Below, piece after piece: positions 46,737 through 60,500 of a DNA stretch of 64,000 nucleotides. Source of the stretch: Serinus canaria (taxonomy: Eukaryota > Chordata > Aves > Passeriformes > Fringillidae); assembly GCF_022539315.1 (NCBI RefSeq), contig NC_066332.1:10892164-10956163 (forward strand). The letters are read 5' to 3'. Both the position numbers and the translations under genes were made by a program. The first letter of the stretch is position 1; each line of letters opens with the position of its first letter. The notes under the pieces were generated by a model. It saw only the letters and a program-made list of their open reading frames with translations, ran no database searches and was not told the origin of the DNA.

Positions 46737-49045
46737 CCCTAGTGCTGCTGGGCTCCACTGGCTCACGTGTGGGGGGCTCTGGACTGGAGCTGTCCCTATG
46801 GTGGGACCAGGCCCCATCCCTGACACCCACTGGATATACCATGCTGGGACAGGATAAGCCTAACTCTTGTTACTTGAACAGTTCCAGAGCCAAGACTGGA
46901 CAAATCTCTGTACATATCAACAATGTTCTTTCCCTCAATTTATTTTGCGTTGTTTAACAATGTGTACATTTCTCCCCATTTGCTTTTTCTAGCTGTTTCC
47001 ATGCCCCTCCCCAGCCCTCAGCCAGCCCCAAGGCCATGTCCCGCTCAGAGCTTGGCTGGTGACCTGCTGTGGTTCCGAGTTGCTGTCAGACACCGTCTTC
47101 ACCAGGTCCCAAAATCTTTCCCATTGTTCATCCCATGGCCTGGTGAACATGGTCCTATGCCTGCAGCCAGGGTGGGTTCCAGCCTGTGTCTGTTTCGGTG
47201 CCACAGGTGACTGGCATGGGTGCGGCTGGGTGACACCCTTGGGACCTAATGTCCTGCTACCTCCAGCTGAGGACATGGCATAGCCTGGGACCTGGGCTGG
47301 AGGCACAGGGTGAGGATGGGGGTCCCCCCACCCCTCTCCCATCTCTGCTGCTCCATGGGGCTGTGGGCTGCCCCCAACCTCCTCCCCAGTTCTGTTTTAT
47401 CCGTGCTCCTGTTCCTGCACTCACTGAATCGAGTTTGGAGGAAGAGCTAAACCGTGTGTGTGGCGGCATGTTGGTTATGCCGGAATTGCTGTTTGGAGTT
47501 TCTTTTTCAGGGGCACCAGTCCTTGGGGGAAGACGTGCCCCGGCTAATTGGGTGTTGACAGTAGCATCACTGCGTGGCTGCTCGTGCTGGGGAGTTGTCC
47601 CTTCTATGTTGTGACTAAAAGGCAGCTAGGACAGGGGATTCTAACCATGGCAGTCTCCCCACTCCCTTCTCCTCTCTCCTTCCCCTCTCTTTGCACTTCA
47701 GGGGGCTCTGGAATTGCTCACAGAAGGAGTCCAGAGCAGATGCATTCTCCCCTCCATTCCAAATTCAAGTTATCATTTTTCAGCTCATTTCCATCCCAGT
47801 GGGTTTTACTAGCTCCTAGGAACTGTGGTGCTGCCTCCCCTGTCCTCATCCAGCCAGGAGTGGGATTCCCACCCTTCGCTGCCTTGGAGCTTCTGTGGGA
47901 AGACTGCCAGACCTGGGGGTCACCAAATAGCCACCCCCTGCCCTGTCCCTGGTGAGGGATGGGCACTCTATTCCCGGGAGTGCTTTGCTGCCAGGTTTTT
48001 ACTCTCCGAGCCGTGTGAGTGTGTGTGTTTGCTGGGGTCTAAATTTAAGAAAAAAAAAAGAAAAAAAAAACAAAAAAAACCACAAATATTTAAACATTTT
48101 TTTAAAAAAATAAAAATTTATTTTTGTATTTAAGCTAAATTGCCTTCAAATTCCTTCAAGCTTGGTTCAGTGAAGTTGCCTACCCCGCAGCCATTAGTGT
48201 TTAGCTATTCCCACCCTGGCTGTGCCTGTGGGAATGCACTGTGCTGGGAAAGGCAGCTGCATCCTGCAGGCTCTGCCATGCTCCCCCTGCTATTCATCAT
48301 CCCCTTCCTTTTAAATGTGATGTATGTGGATGTGACTAAACCTTTTTTTGTTTGTTTTTTTAAAGTTTTTAATTATTTCTCTGAGGATGGGGGAGCAGGA
48401 GCTCTCATGTTATGGTGTTGAATGCCAGGGTCAAGACATCTCTCCCAGCAGAAAGAGCAGGTGATGGGTTCTATGTGGCACAGAGGGGAAACAGCCCTGT
48501 AGTAAGGGGAGATAAAGGACCTCCAGGTGCTGGTGGGAATGTTCTGGCCATCACCCACCATCATGGCTGTGGGTGCAGTGGGCCAACAGCAGCCAGGCTG
48601 GGAAAATGTCTTCTTGGGGTTGGAGGAAGCAGAGGGAAAGGGGCTAGTACTTGCCATGACTGATCCTGCCCTCTGCTCCAGTTAGGATCCTGGGCCAGGA
48701 GAGCACCCGCTTCCCATCCTTGATGTGCTAGGGTTTGACCGGATCAGCTCTGAGAAGATGGGGATGAGCTGGGACAAGGTTGAGGGCACCCTGGCTCTGG
48801 GTCCTGCCCCCAAAAGTAGCTGCCCCATGTAGTCCCACACACCTGCAAGGAACCAGGCTGTCCCTCCCCTGCCACACAGGCCCTGCTGGGAAAGTCCCTT
48901 GTGTTTGGAGAGAGGCTGGGTTTTAACTGTCTGAAGACTTGGATCATTCCTGTTGTGGCTGATGAGGCTTTTAGTGTGAATGTGCAATTTTTGTTTCCTT
49001 GCTTCTTATGTCTCCGGTTTAAAATAAAATGACTGTGTTCACTTG
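46737..49045 (+). other. POM121: POM121 3' untranslated region
   Basis: About 2.3 kb after the TAA with no credible coding frame. It includes an A-rich stretch at about 48,049-48,120 that ends in an internal AATAAA (48109-48114), a possible early poly(A) site. Confidence 0.6.
49023..49028 (+). terminator. Poly(A) signal, POM121
   Basis: AATAAA followed by a GT-rich downstream element (gactgtgttcacttggctgt). Most distal plus-strand signal before NSUN5. Confidence 0.7.
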
Positions 49046-49183
49046 GCTGTGCCCATGTGTGTTTCCTGGGATTCAGATTCCCAGGGCAGGGTGGTGCTAG
49101 TGGGGTTCAGGTGCAGCACCCTCTGGCTCATGTGTCCTTGCTCCCCCAGTTCAAAGAGAGGGACAGGAGGATTTGTTGTGGTT

Positions 49184-49199
49184 TTTATTGTAATTTATT
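49184..49199 (-). terminator. Poly(A) signals, NSUN5
   Basis: Two TTTATT hexamers (49184-49189, 49194-49199) read as AATAAA on the minus strand, about 400 nt beyond the NSUN5 stop. The inferred NSUN5 and POM121 3' ends are only about 120 bp apart. Confidence 0.6.
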
Positions 49200-49603
49200 A
49201 TTATTATTTCATCTTTTTTCCCCCACTATGCCTCTACTATGAGCAGTGGCAGTTTCAGGGCAGGACTACACAAACACACTGGCAAAAACAGCGGAGAGAA
49301 ACTTTTAATCTGCTTCATCCCTACAGTGATTTTTTTTTTTTTTTTTGGAAGGAACATGATGAACTGGAGGACCCCAGCCCTGCAGGGTGCAGAGTGGGGA
49401 TTGCCTTGGGAGCAAACCTGGGGGTGGGGGTTGGCTGCAAGGGGCAGCTCTGGGTGAGCGGTTGCCCCTTCCCAGCACTAGGGTGGTCCCAGCATTGGCA
49501 CTCAGTCCCCAGTGTTACACAGCACATAGCTTGACTTGTGTTCAGGCCAGTATGTGTTCCCCACAGCCCCAGCTGTGCAGGGGTTTGTCCAGAAAATGTT
49601 GTT

Positions 49604-52518
<2,915 letters not shown>

Positions 52519-52699
52519 GTGCGCTCCGCGCCGCTTCCGCCGGGGCCTCCGGGGCCGCAGGGGGCGAGCGCGGCCCCGCTCCGGTCTCGGTGCCCGGAGC
52601 AGAGCGGGCAGAGGGCGCGGAGCGGGCACCGTGCGGGCGCTGCTAGGCGCGGAGCGCCGGCAGAAGGGCCCGGCTCACGCCGGCTACACCGTCATCGCA

Positions 52700-52800
52700 A
52701 TGACCCCGGCCAACCCAGTCACCCTGGTCACCCCTATCACCCTGGTTACCCTGGTGATCTCAGCCACCTTGTCCACCCTGGCCACCCCGACCACCCTATC
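52700..52800. repeat. Degenerate CCCTGGYYA minisatellite
   Basis: About ten imperfect units of 9-10 bp resembling 'accctggtc' or 'accctggcc', immediately upstream of NSUN5. Confidence 0.75.
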
Positions 52801-52865
52801 ATCATAATGACCTCGGCCACTCTGGTCGCCCCGGCCCCGGGGGGAATGGCTCGAACTCTGTCACT

Positions 52866-53102
52866 GTCAGGGAAGGTTTAGTTTGGTCTCAGGAAAAGGT
52901 TCTTCCTCCAGAGGGTGCTGGGGCACTGAACGGCTCCCCAGGGAATCCTCATATCCCCAGGGCTGCCAGAGCTCCAGCAGCATTTGTTCAGCACTCTCAG
53001 GCACAAGGTGGGATTATTGGGGTGTCTGTGCAGGGCCAGGAGTTGGACTCGATGATCCCTGTAGGTCCCTTCCAACTCGCGATATTCCATAATTCTACAA
53101 TA
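52866..53102 (+). repeat. CR1 LINE 3' fragment upstream of NSUN5
   Basis: Plus-strand CR1 of the subfamily with 'aggagttggactcgatgatc', then 'gtcccttccaactcgcgata' and a 'tattccataattcta' tail. Confidence 0.83.
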
Positions 53103-53825
53103 CTTGAACCTGTGGAAAGGCACATTCTGGAGCCCCAGTTTGGCGGGGATGCAGGAACAAACATTTACCTAGGTGGTGGTATTTTATTCCCTGGCTTCTG
53201 ATTGGCACAGGCTGGTTGTGCATTTTGGTGACAGGCCCAAGGAGTGGGTCCCTGGTGACCCTTTGCAGTTTGCTGGAGCCACTGCTGGGCTGTGTGCAGG
53301 GTGACTGAGCCTTTCAGGTGCCTTGCTCCCCTCAGCCCACGGCCCTGGGCAGTGTCCCTCCCTTGCAGACTGAGCACACAGTCCCCCATGCCAGGTCACA
53401 GCCCTGGGCAGCTGGAAAGACCAGGACTGACCTGATGCCTGCACAAAGGTCTTCAGCTGCTTTTTGTGCTCCCATTTCCCTCTTCAGCTGCCTCTCACCA
53501 TGGCTGCCTGCTTGGCTCTGGCTGTGCTGTTCTCTCAGAGAGGATCCCTGTGTCAGCCAGCAAGCAATTCATCTACCTCAAACTCTCTTTGGAAGGATGG
53601 GCCACAAAGACCGAACACTCACTGCTCACCCGCTTCAGGTATACAGACCTTTCCTGTGGGGACATCCTGGCAGGTAAGCTGTGTTTCAGTGTGGTAGACT
53701 GGGGATGGGGATGCTGAAGTTAAGACTGACATTTTATGCCCTTAGAGGAAAGGACTCTCTCCTGTACTGATGGAGTTTGTTGTGCAGCACCATGGTTTCC
53801 ACAGGAGGAAAACTCTGCCACAGCC
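53103..53825. other. Unassigned stretch with one exon-like segment
   Basis: No known gene recognised. On the plus strand, 53494-53672 reads openly and includes a non-repetitive peptide with KQFIYLKLSLEGWA and LLTRFRYTDLSCGDI, ending in a plausible donor (ctggcag/gtaagc). It may be a lone exon or chance. No TRIM50 B-box, coiled-coil or SPRY sequence was found here on the minus strand. Confidence 0.3.
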
Positions 53826-53829
53826 ATAA

Positions 53830-53944
53830 CTGAGATAAGCTGAGAGAGCTGGGGCTGTTCAGTCTGGAAAAGAGAAAGTTTCAGTATCTGAAGGGGGCTA
53901 TGAGGAAGCTCAGGAACTGAACTTTTCATCAGGAACTGGATAGA
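53830..53944 (+). repeat. CR1 LINE, 5' part of a copy split by an LTR
   Basis: Contains 'agctgagagagctggggctgt' like CR1 sequence followed by 'ctggaaaagagaaagttt'. The copy resumes after the LTR with the 'gggaggaaatgtatt' region, so the two parts were once continuous. Confidence 0.8.
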
Positions 53945-54339
53945 TGTAGAGGCTTGGCTGCAGAAGAAAGGACATGGACTTTTGCAGGGGGTACATAACC
54001 CAGGTCTGAAGCTAGCAGATAGTCCTTGAATTGCCCTTGGACACGAGATAAGAGGAAGTTGGCTGGTTACACCATGATAGCAGGATGTGCCAGCAGGATA
54101 TCTGTAAACTGCAAGGCAGAAATATTGCAGAAGTAAGCAGGAGTGTGAACAGTTGTCTTGTAGCAATCATAGCACTAGTTAGGATGTGTGAACAGCCACT
54201 TGTAACCAATAATATGTAAGCCTAAGCCGCGTGAACAGTCGATAGTGGTATATAAGAGCATGCCAATTAGCAATAAAGGGAACAAGATGTATACCTCATA
54301 TTGAGCTGCTTCTTGATTCCAGACCCCTTTTTCCCAACA
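53945..54339 (+). mobile_element. Solo LTR of an endogenous retrovirus
   Basis: A 395-bp element starting TG and ending CA, flanked by identical 6-bp target duplications GATAGA (53939-53944 and 54340-54345). It carries a TATA box (tatataag, 54249-54256) and a poly(A) signal (AATAAA, 54272-54277), the order expected of an LTR in plus orientation. No internal viral genes adjoin it, so it is a recombined solo LTR. A 6-bp duplication suggests a class II (alpha/beta-like) element; the family is inferred. Confidence 0.88.
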
Positions 54340-54345
54340 GATAGA

Positions 54346-54606
54346 TTGGGAGGAAATGTATTAAAATTGAAAAGGAGGAAATTTAAGTTAGATAAATGGA
54401 AGAGATTTTTCCCTGTGAGGGTGAAAAGACCTTGGCACAGGTTGCCCAGAGAAGCTGGGGCTGGCCCATCCCTGGAAGTGTCCAAGGCCAGGTTCGCTGG
54501 AGCTTGAAGCAGCCTGGTCTAGTGAAAGATGACCCTGCCCATGAAAGGGGGTGGAATGAGATTATCTTTAAGGTCCCTTCCAAGCTGAAGCATTCCATGA
54601 TTCTAT
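54346..54606 (+). repeat. CR1 LINE, 3' part of a copy split by an LTR
   Basis: Continues the CR1 with 'ggcacaggttgcccagagaa', 'ccctggaagtgtccaaggcc' and 'aaggtcccttccaagctg', and ends in 'attccatgattctat', abutting the TRIM50 relic. Confidence 0.9.
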
Positions 54607-54871
54607 ACCTGTGCGTCTGTGGGGTGCATTGGGCAAGACTCTGAGGTGGGCTCTGCCCTCAAGGGCCAGCACAATGCTGGGTGCCAGGGGACTGCAGGCA
54701 CTTGGCAGCACATGGGGCACAGGAGCTGCCCCTCCAGCACCCTGGGGAGGGACAGCATGCAGGGCTGACAGGTCAAGTGCCCACGCTGCACCATCAGTGC
54801 TTGAACACCTCCAGGCAGATGGGACAGAGCAGCTGCTCCTCGAGCTTGTTGATGCTCGTCTTCTGAGCCAT
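54607..54871 (-). pseudogene. TRIM50: TRIM50 RING exon, frameshifted and truncated
   Basis: The minus-strand ATG at 54871 opens MAQKTSINKLEEQLLCPICL followed by EVFK, the same length as the TRIM50 N-terminus I recall, but the frame stops at 54794-54796 after 25 codons. One reading-frame change later the RING resumes: LMVQRGHLTCQPC and LLCPMCCQVP. The third zinc ligand is Arg (QRGH instead of QCGH). Further frame changes give SPLAPSIVLAL and then EPTSESCPMHP, resembling the start of the B-box. Homology ends at the CR1 junction; no coiled coil or SPRY exon was found. TRIM50 is an E3 ubiquitin ligase in mammals. Position between NSUN5 and FKBP6 and divergent orientation to FKBP6 match mammalian synteny. 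Sequencing errors could explain a single frameshift, but hardly the whole set. Confidence 0.75.
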
Positions 54872-56640
54872 CCTGCCACCTTCCCACACAGATATGGGCT
54901 GGGAAACACTGGTGGGAGATCAGTCCTGTTCTAAGAATGAGATCAGCAGCACAGACAGTTGTAAACCCATCCTTAAGATTCCAAACAAAGTCTCAGATGG
55001 TGATTTTAACCCATAATGGTTTTGTGGCTACACCTGGCCCACACTTGGCCATGTGTCCTGGGTCTGCCCAAGGTGTCAACAGTCACCCCTAAGCTGTTCC
55101 CACCTTGGCCCAGGCAGGGATGTCAGGTAGCGGTGGAGTCCTGCCTGTGTGCCAGAGCTCAGGCACAGCCAGGAGGGATTTTCCTCTGAAAAATCCTAGT
55201 TTTGACCATGTATGAATTCCCACGGATCTCTTCGGGGTTATCTCAGCCCATGGACTTCCTCAGAAAGACTGGCATCACTCAAGTGATACATCTAAGAAGC
55301 AGAGGAAAACATGAAAAGCACATTTATCTTGGAGAGCGGGGGCTGGATTTGGGAAGCTGAGGCACAGCTCACCCCATTGAAACTTGTTTCCATGTTCCAT
55401 GCTCTGCCCCAAAAGATGTGACTGAAATCCCAGCCTCTTCCATCAGCCCCAGGGAGCACAGGGCAATGTGTTTCCAAGCTGTAAGGCTCAGGCAGCACTG
55501 CCTTCCCTGCTGTTTGCACTTGGGACAGAACTGCCACACTCCTAGCAAGTCAAACGTGGCCTTGAAACTGAAGAAAATGAACCTGAAGTCAGGAATTTGA
55601 TTGGTTCCCCAGGGAAAGGGGAGGCTAGGACTTAAACTGGGCTGGTGTCACCATTGCTGTGGGTTGAACCAAGGGAAGCTCAAGTGTCCATCAGATATCC
55701 CAGGAGCACAAGCAGAGGGACTAGCCTTAGTGCTCACAGAGAATTACCTCCCAGAGACCCAAATAATACCCAAGCACTGAGGTGGCCTGCATGGGTTTCT
55801 CCAGCTCCACTTCTCCCAGGGTATAGACCCAAGGTATTTCCTCAACTTCTCCTGGCCAATCTGATGGGACCCAGTCACACAAGGCAGCTCCTCCTCAGGA
55901 TGGGGACTCCAGTGGCTCCCTTCTTGCATCCTCAGCCACTTTGGGATGTTCCTGCTCCCAGGGAAAGCCAGGCAAGCTTTTGTCCCCCTGTGCTGTCCCT
56001 GCCTGCAGCCTGGCACAGGCACATGTGGTGCCAGGAGCAGAGCGGCCGAGTTTGCCTCCCACAGCAGCCAGGCTCTCCGAGTCCCAGTGGGGCTTCCCTT
56101 ATCCCCACTTCAACAGAGGGAATGTTCTCAAAAAAGCATGTTGTTATCAGCTAAGTTTAAGGTAACTTGACTTTAGGATATTGTTATCAACTAGGTTAAG
56201 TTTGCTATTAATTACTTTTTTTTTTTTTTTTTTTTTTTTTTAAACCAGTGGGTTTTTTTGTGGTGTGGTGAAAACCTGTTATGCTTTTGGAAAAAAACAG
56301 AAGGAAACCAAACAGTGCTCTAACTGTGTGGGGCAAGGCACAAGGAATTATTTTGTCTGATGGTAAAAAAATATAGCTTCTCATATAATAGCTCTTTGTG
56401 AGACACAGCAAAGCAGAGGATGAAGCACCTTCTCTCCAAAGGGGGGCTGGGGACAGCCTGCGGGGACCTCCCTCCCTGCCACCTTCTGTGAATAAAAAAC
56501 TTGGGTTTATGTTCTTTTGTAGTGATCTCAAAAATTCTCAAGAATGTGGGTTTCTTTCTGCAATTATTTTGCATTCTCATTAGTTTTGCATTTATACCAT
56601 TTCAAGTGCCTGAAGAAGGCCAAACTTACCAACTTGTTCC
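54872..56640. other. No gene recognised between TRIM50 relic and FKBP6
   Basis: Unique sequence without a recognisable exon. A T homopolymer of about 26 nt lies at 56,216-56,241. Nothing else stands out. Confidence 0.5.
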
Positions 56641-57050
56641 AAACCAGTCTGGATTTTTTGCCTGTGGTGTTTTTTGGTTGGTTGGGTTTTTTTGTTTGTT
56701 GTTTTGTTTGCTTTTGGTTTCGGGGGGGGGGGTGGTTTTTGTTTTGGTTTGGTTTTTGGTTTTGTGTGTGTGTGAGTTTGTTTGGTTGGTTGGTTGGTTG
56801 GTTGGTTGGTTGGTTGGTTGGTTGGTTGGTTGGTTGGTTGGTTGGTTGGTTGGTTGGTTGGTGAGGGTGGTTTTGTTTTTTTTTTTTCCCTTTGGGTTTT
56901 TTTTTTTAAATTGGGTTGTGGTTTGGGGTTTTGGTTTTTTTTTGTTTGTTTGTTTGTTTGTTTTTTCCTGTAGTTGTTTGGTTGGGGTTTTTGATGCTGT
57001 TTTTGTGGGGTTTGGTTTTGGTTTTTGAGTTTTGGGTTGGTTTGGCGTTT
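56640..57050 (+). repeat. G/T-only low-complexity tract with (GGTT)n
   Basis: About 400 bp in which the plus strand is almost entirely G and T. It includes about 20 perfect GGTT units (56782-56862), a GT run, a G10 run near 56,722 and (GTTT)n. It abuts the FKBP6 CpG island. Confidence 0.9.
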
Positions 57051-57059
57051 TTGTTCTAA

Positions 57060-57560
57060 CGAAGTGCAGAAGGCTGTGTACACGCGGACTACATCCCCCA
57101 GCGTGCACCGCGGCGTTCCGTGCCGTTCCGCCTTCCATTGGTCCTGCGCAGCCGCGTGTCCGTTCCCGCGTGGTTCTAAAGCCGCGAGTTGGGCCGGGGC
57201 CGTTGTTCGGAGCGTGATTGGCTGGGGGCGCCAGGCGTGGAGGACGGAGCTTGGCGGCGCGGCCATGATGGCGGGCGGCGCCGGCCGGGAGGGTCTCGGG
57301 GCGGGGGGGCGAGACCCAGACCCGGCTTCGACTCCGACGTGGGCTCTGACGCTGACCCCAGCACCGACCCCGGCCTCGACACCCTCTTTGTCTCTGGCCT
57401 CGGAGTCTCTCCAACCCCTGCAGGACCTGACCGGCGACGGAGGGGTGCGCAAGGAGCAGCTGCGCCCCGGCACCGGGCAGCCCGTGCCCCCATCCGCCTC
57501 CGTGGCAGGTAGAGCCGGGTCTGGGCCTCCGGAGCCTCCTGTGGCCCTTGAGAGGTCCCG
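57060..57560 (+). promoter_or_regulatory. CpG-island promoter of FKBP6
   Basis: An abrupt switch from G/T-only sequence to CpG-rich DNA, with an inverted CCAAT box (57136-57140, 'ccattggt') and 'gtgattggct' (57213-57222), both NF-Y type sites upstream of the ATG. Confidence 0.7.
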
Positions 57561-60500
57561 TGGCCAGGGCCGGACACTCCTGTTAGGGGTGTCCCAACTC
57601 TCTGGCACTGGTTGCCCAAGGAAGCTGTGGTTGCCCCGTTCCTGGGAATGTTCAAGGCCATGCTGAAGCAACCAGCTCTAATGAAAGGTGTCCCTGCTCA
57701 TGGGCAGGAGGTTGGACTGGTTGATCTTCAAGGTCCCTTCCAACCCAAACCATTCCATGATTCTCACAGTCTCTGCAGGACTGGTGTCCTGGAGTGAGGT
57801 TGCCTGAGCTCGGCCTGGCTGCCCGGGGGTGTTCAGGGTGCTCTGCAGTAATGTTGTGCCTGAATTCACTGGTAGTTCAGGCACCAGTAGCCATCTCCTG
57901 AGCAGCTTTTAAATAGGAATTGTTTAGTTTAGCCTGTTGAGTTCAGCAGGACTGAGAATGTGAAAATCCATGGAAGTGTGGGCTGGAGTGAGGATCTGGA
58001 GCTCATCTCGGTCATGTGTGTTTCCGTGTGAGGTTTGGTCTGTGTGGCTGGATCTGAAGCAGGTGCTGAGGGAAACAGGGGAGAGCCTGTTGGGAAAAAT
58101 CCCCCGAGGCTCTACTGTTGACATGCTGGTGGCTGGCAAAGACCACAACAAGGAGTTCAGAGAGCTGATATTATACTGTGGTGTGTCTCTGTTTCAGAGA
58201 CTGTCTTCTCTACTTATCACTGTTTTAACACTTGGGATACCCTCTTTAACTTCCTGTGGCAGACACATTAAATGAAAAGGCATCTTGACCTTGAGGAATG
58301 AAGGATTTCTAGGGCCCACCTGTGCTCACAGAGAAGTCTGAAGTTGGAAGCAGTTCCTGAAGTGCAGTGCCCTGGTGCTGTGTCAAGAGAGGCCCATTAC
58401 AGTGTATTTTCTGAGACAGATCTGGAGTTACAGACACAGAGCTTGGGGTAGCGGTACATTTTCTCCCTTGTTTCTCTTTCCAGAGCTCCAGCTTTGGTTA
58501 GGGAATTCTTTAAAAATATTTCTGCATATAACTGGGGCATTTTAATTTGCTCGGCTTAAGTTTCCAATTCTTAAAAGTAAATCATATCTCTTAAATAGAT
58601 CAGAACTGTGAAGCAGCTGCTTTTTCTGGGAATGATGCTAAAACACACAGCAGTTGGCTGCTTGGATGTGACCAGGTTTTTGGTGTAAAACAGAAGGGTT
58701 TTTGCTGCCTCTGCTGTTGTATAGGAGAACGGAAAAAGAGAAGCAGGATAACTGGGTGATTACAATTCCTGGTGTGCTCCTGATGTTGCTGTTATGGGAT
58801 GTGAAATCAACCTCTTGCTTTTCCTTTCTTCCCACTCCTCGCTTTTGGCTGTACAGTGAAGTACTCTGGGTACCTAGGAAATTGGAATAAGCTCTTCTGT
58901 TCAAATGGGAACAGCAAGTATCCAAGGCTGATGAAACTTGGAAAAGGTAGGTTTGAGCCACAAACTTTGTCCTGGGGCTTGGGATTGTATTAAGGTGTTT
59001 TGGGCCCTGGGGTTGTATTAAGGCATTTCAGTTTAAATGCTGTTTGGTGTCTTTAGGTTGCTTGAAACCTTTTAACATTTGTTCATGGAGTCCAAAATAC
59101 TCCTGGTTCACATGGGAGATGGAATCTGGACCTGCTCACCTTCTGCCTGGGAGTGGTAGGGAGGTGTTTCCCACCTGCCCTCAAGTAGTTTTAAATCTCT
59201 TGAGAGGAGATGGTGTTTTCCAGGTTGGACAGGCCTTTTAGCATTCTGGTCTAGTGGAAGGTGTCCCTGACTGTGGCAGTGCTTGGACTGGATGATCTCT
59301 AAAGCCCCTTCCAATTCATCCCACTCTGGATTTGCAATGCCATGTGCTCAGTCCCACAGCAACAGTACCCCTCATAATCCCTTCTGGACCAACTGGCCGT
59401 TGTAGTTGCTAAGACAGGAGCTCCCCGGGATTTTTTTTTCCTTCAGGCTTAAGGAGAAATCATTGTTTGGTGTGTGTGGGTGTTGGTGTTCCTGAACCTC
59501 ACCTGTCCCACCCCTCGTTGTGACAGACATCACCCTGTGGGGACTGGAGATCGGGCTGCTGTCCATGACCAAAGGAGAGGCTGCGCTCTTCGTCCTCACT
59601 CCGGAATATGCCTATGGCCAGCGGGGCTGTCCTCCCTCCATCCCCCCAAACACCACGGTCCTCTTCAAGGTGGAGGTGTTGGACTTCATAGACTCAGAGG
59701 AGTGTGACGCCTTCTTTGAGTTGACTTATGTGAGTTCCTTTAATAAGGCTTGAGACTGAAATCTGGATGGTGAGCCATCATTGTCCTGTCTCACAGTTGC
59801 TGTGGCTTGTGTGTTACATGTGTTCAGGTGAATGCTGGTGCAAGTATCTAGTCCCTGGGCTCCCAGCTCTGCTCTGATCCACATGCCTGCCCTTTGTGTC
59901 TCTCTGTTTGCCCTCCCAGGCAGAGGGAGAAGGCAGGACCTGCCTTTGTTTGCTCCTCTGTGCTGGATGGAGTCAGTGGAATGGCTCCCATTTATTTTTA
60001 GTTTTACCAGAAACCTCATGGTTGCACTAGAGGGCACCAACTTCCAGGAATTTCTTTAAGGAACAGTAAGGAGCTGACTGTAACAATCCTCTTCAGTCTC
60101 AGTGTCCTAGTGCCCCACCAGCCCCCACCCTTTGTCTCTGCCTCTTGGCTCCTCTCCCAAGTGCTCTCTTTTTTCCTTCCTGGTGAGTCACAGTGCTATT
60201 GTTAATTCACCTTTTCATGTCAAGTGCTTTGGGCTGTGGTTGTGGGTCAGTGAGTGGAGGCAGAAGCTAATGGGGGAGCCCCTCCAGCCCCTGCACAGGT
60301 ATATTTTCCCCCAGAGCCCTGTGAGCAAACCACACTTGTTGTGCTCCCTCCTTGCCCCCCCATTTTGGCTGACTTACCTCTCTCTATGAGCTGGTTCCAA
60401 CTTGGAGACCCAGAAGAAAACCTGTCCCTCCATTTTTTTTTTTTTTTTAATGATTGTTGGGATTTTTGTTTTGCTGTTTGGTGTCTTTAGGAGTGTTGGG

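Noticed and set aside
53945..54339. Possible complete provirus around the LTR
   Set aside because: Identical target duplications sit directly on both sides of one LTR, and no gag, pol or env sequence adjoins it, so only a solo LTR remains.
56592..57671. 359-codon minus-strand frame with repeated PTNQ
   Set aside because: The open frame comes from the (GGTT)n repeat and the FKBP6 CpG island, where simple repeats and high GC remove stops. No conserved protein is seen.
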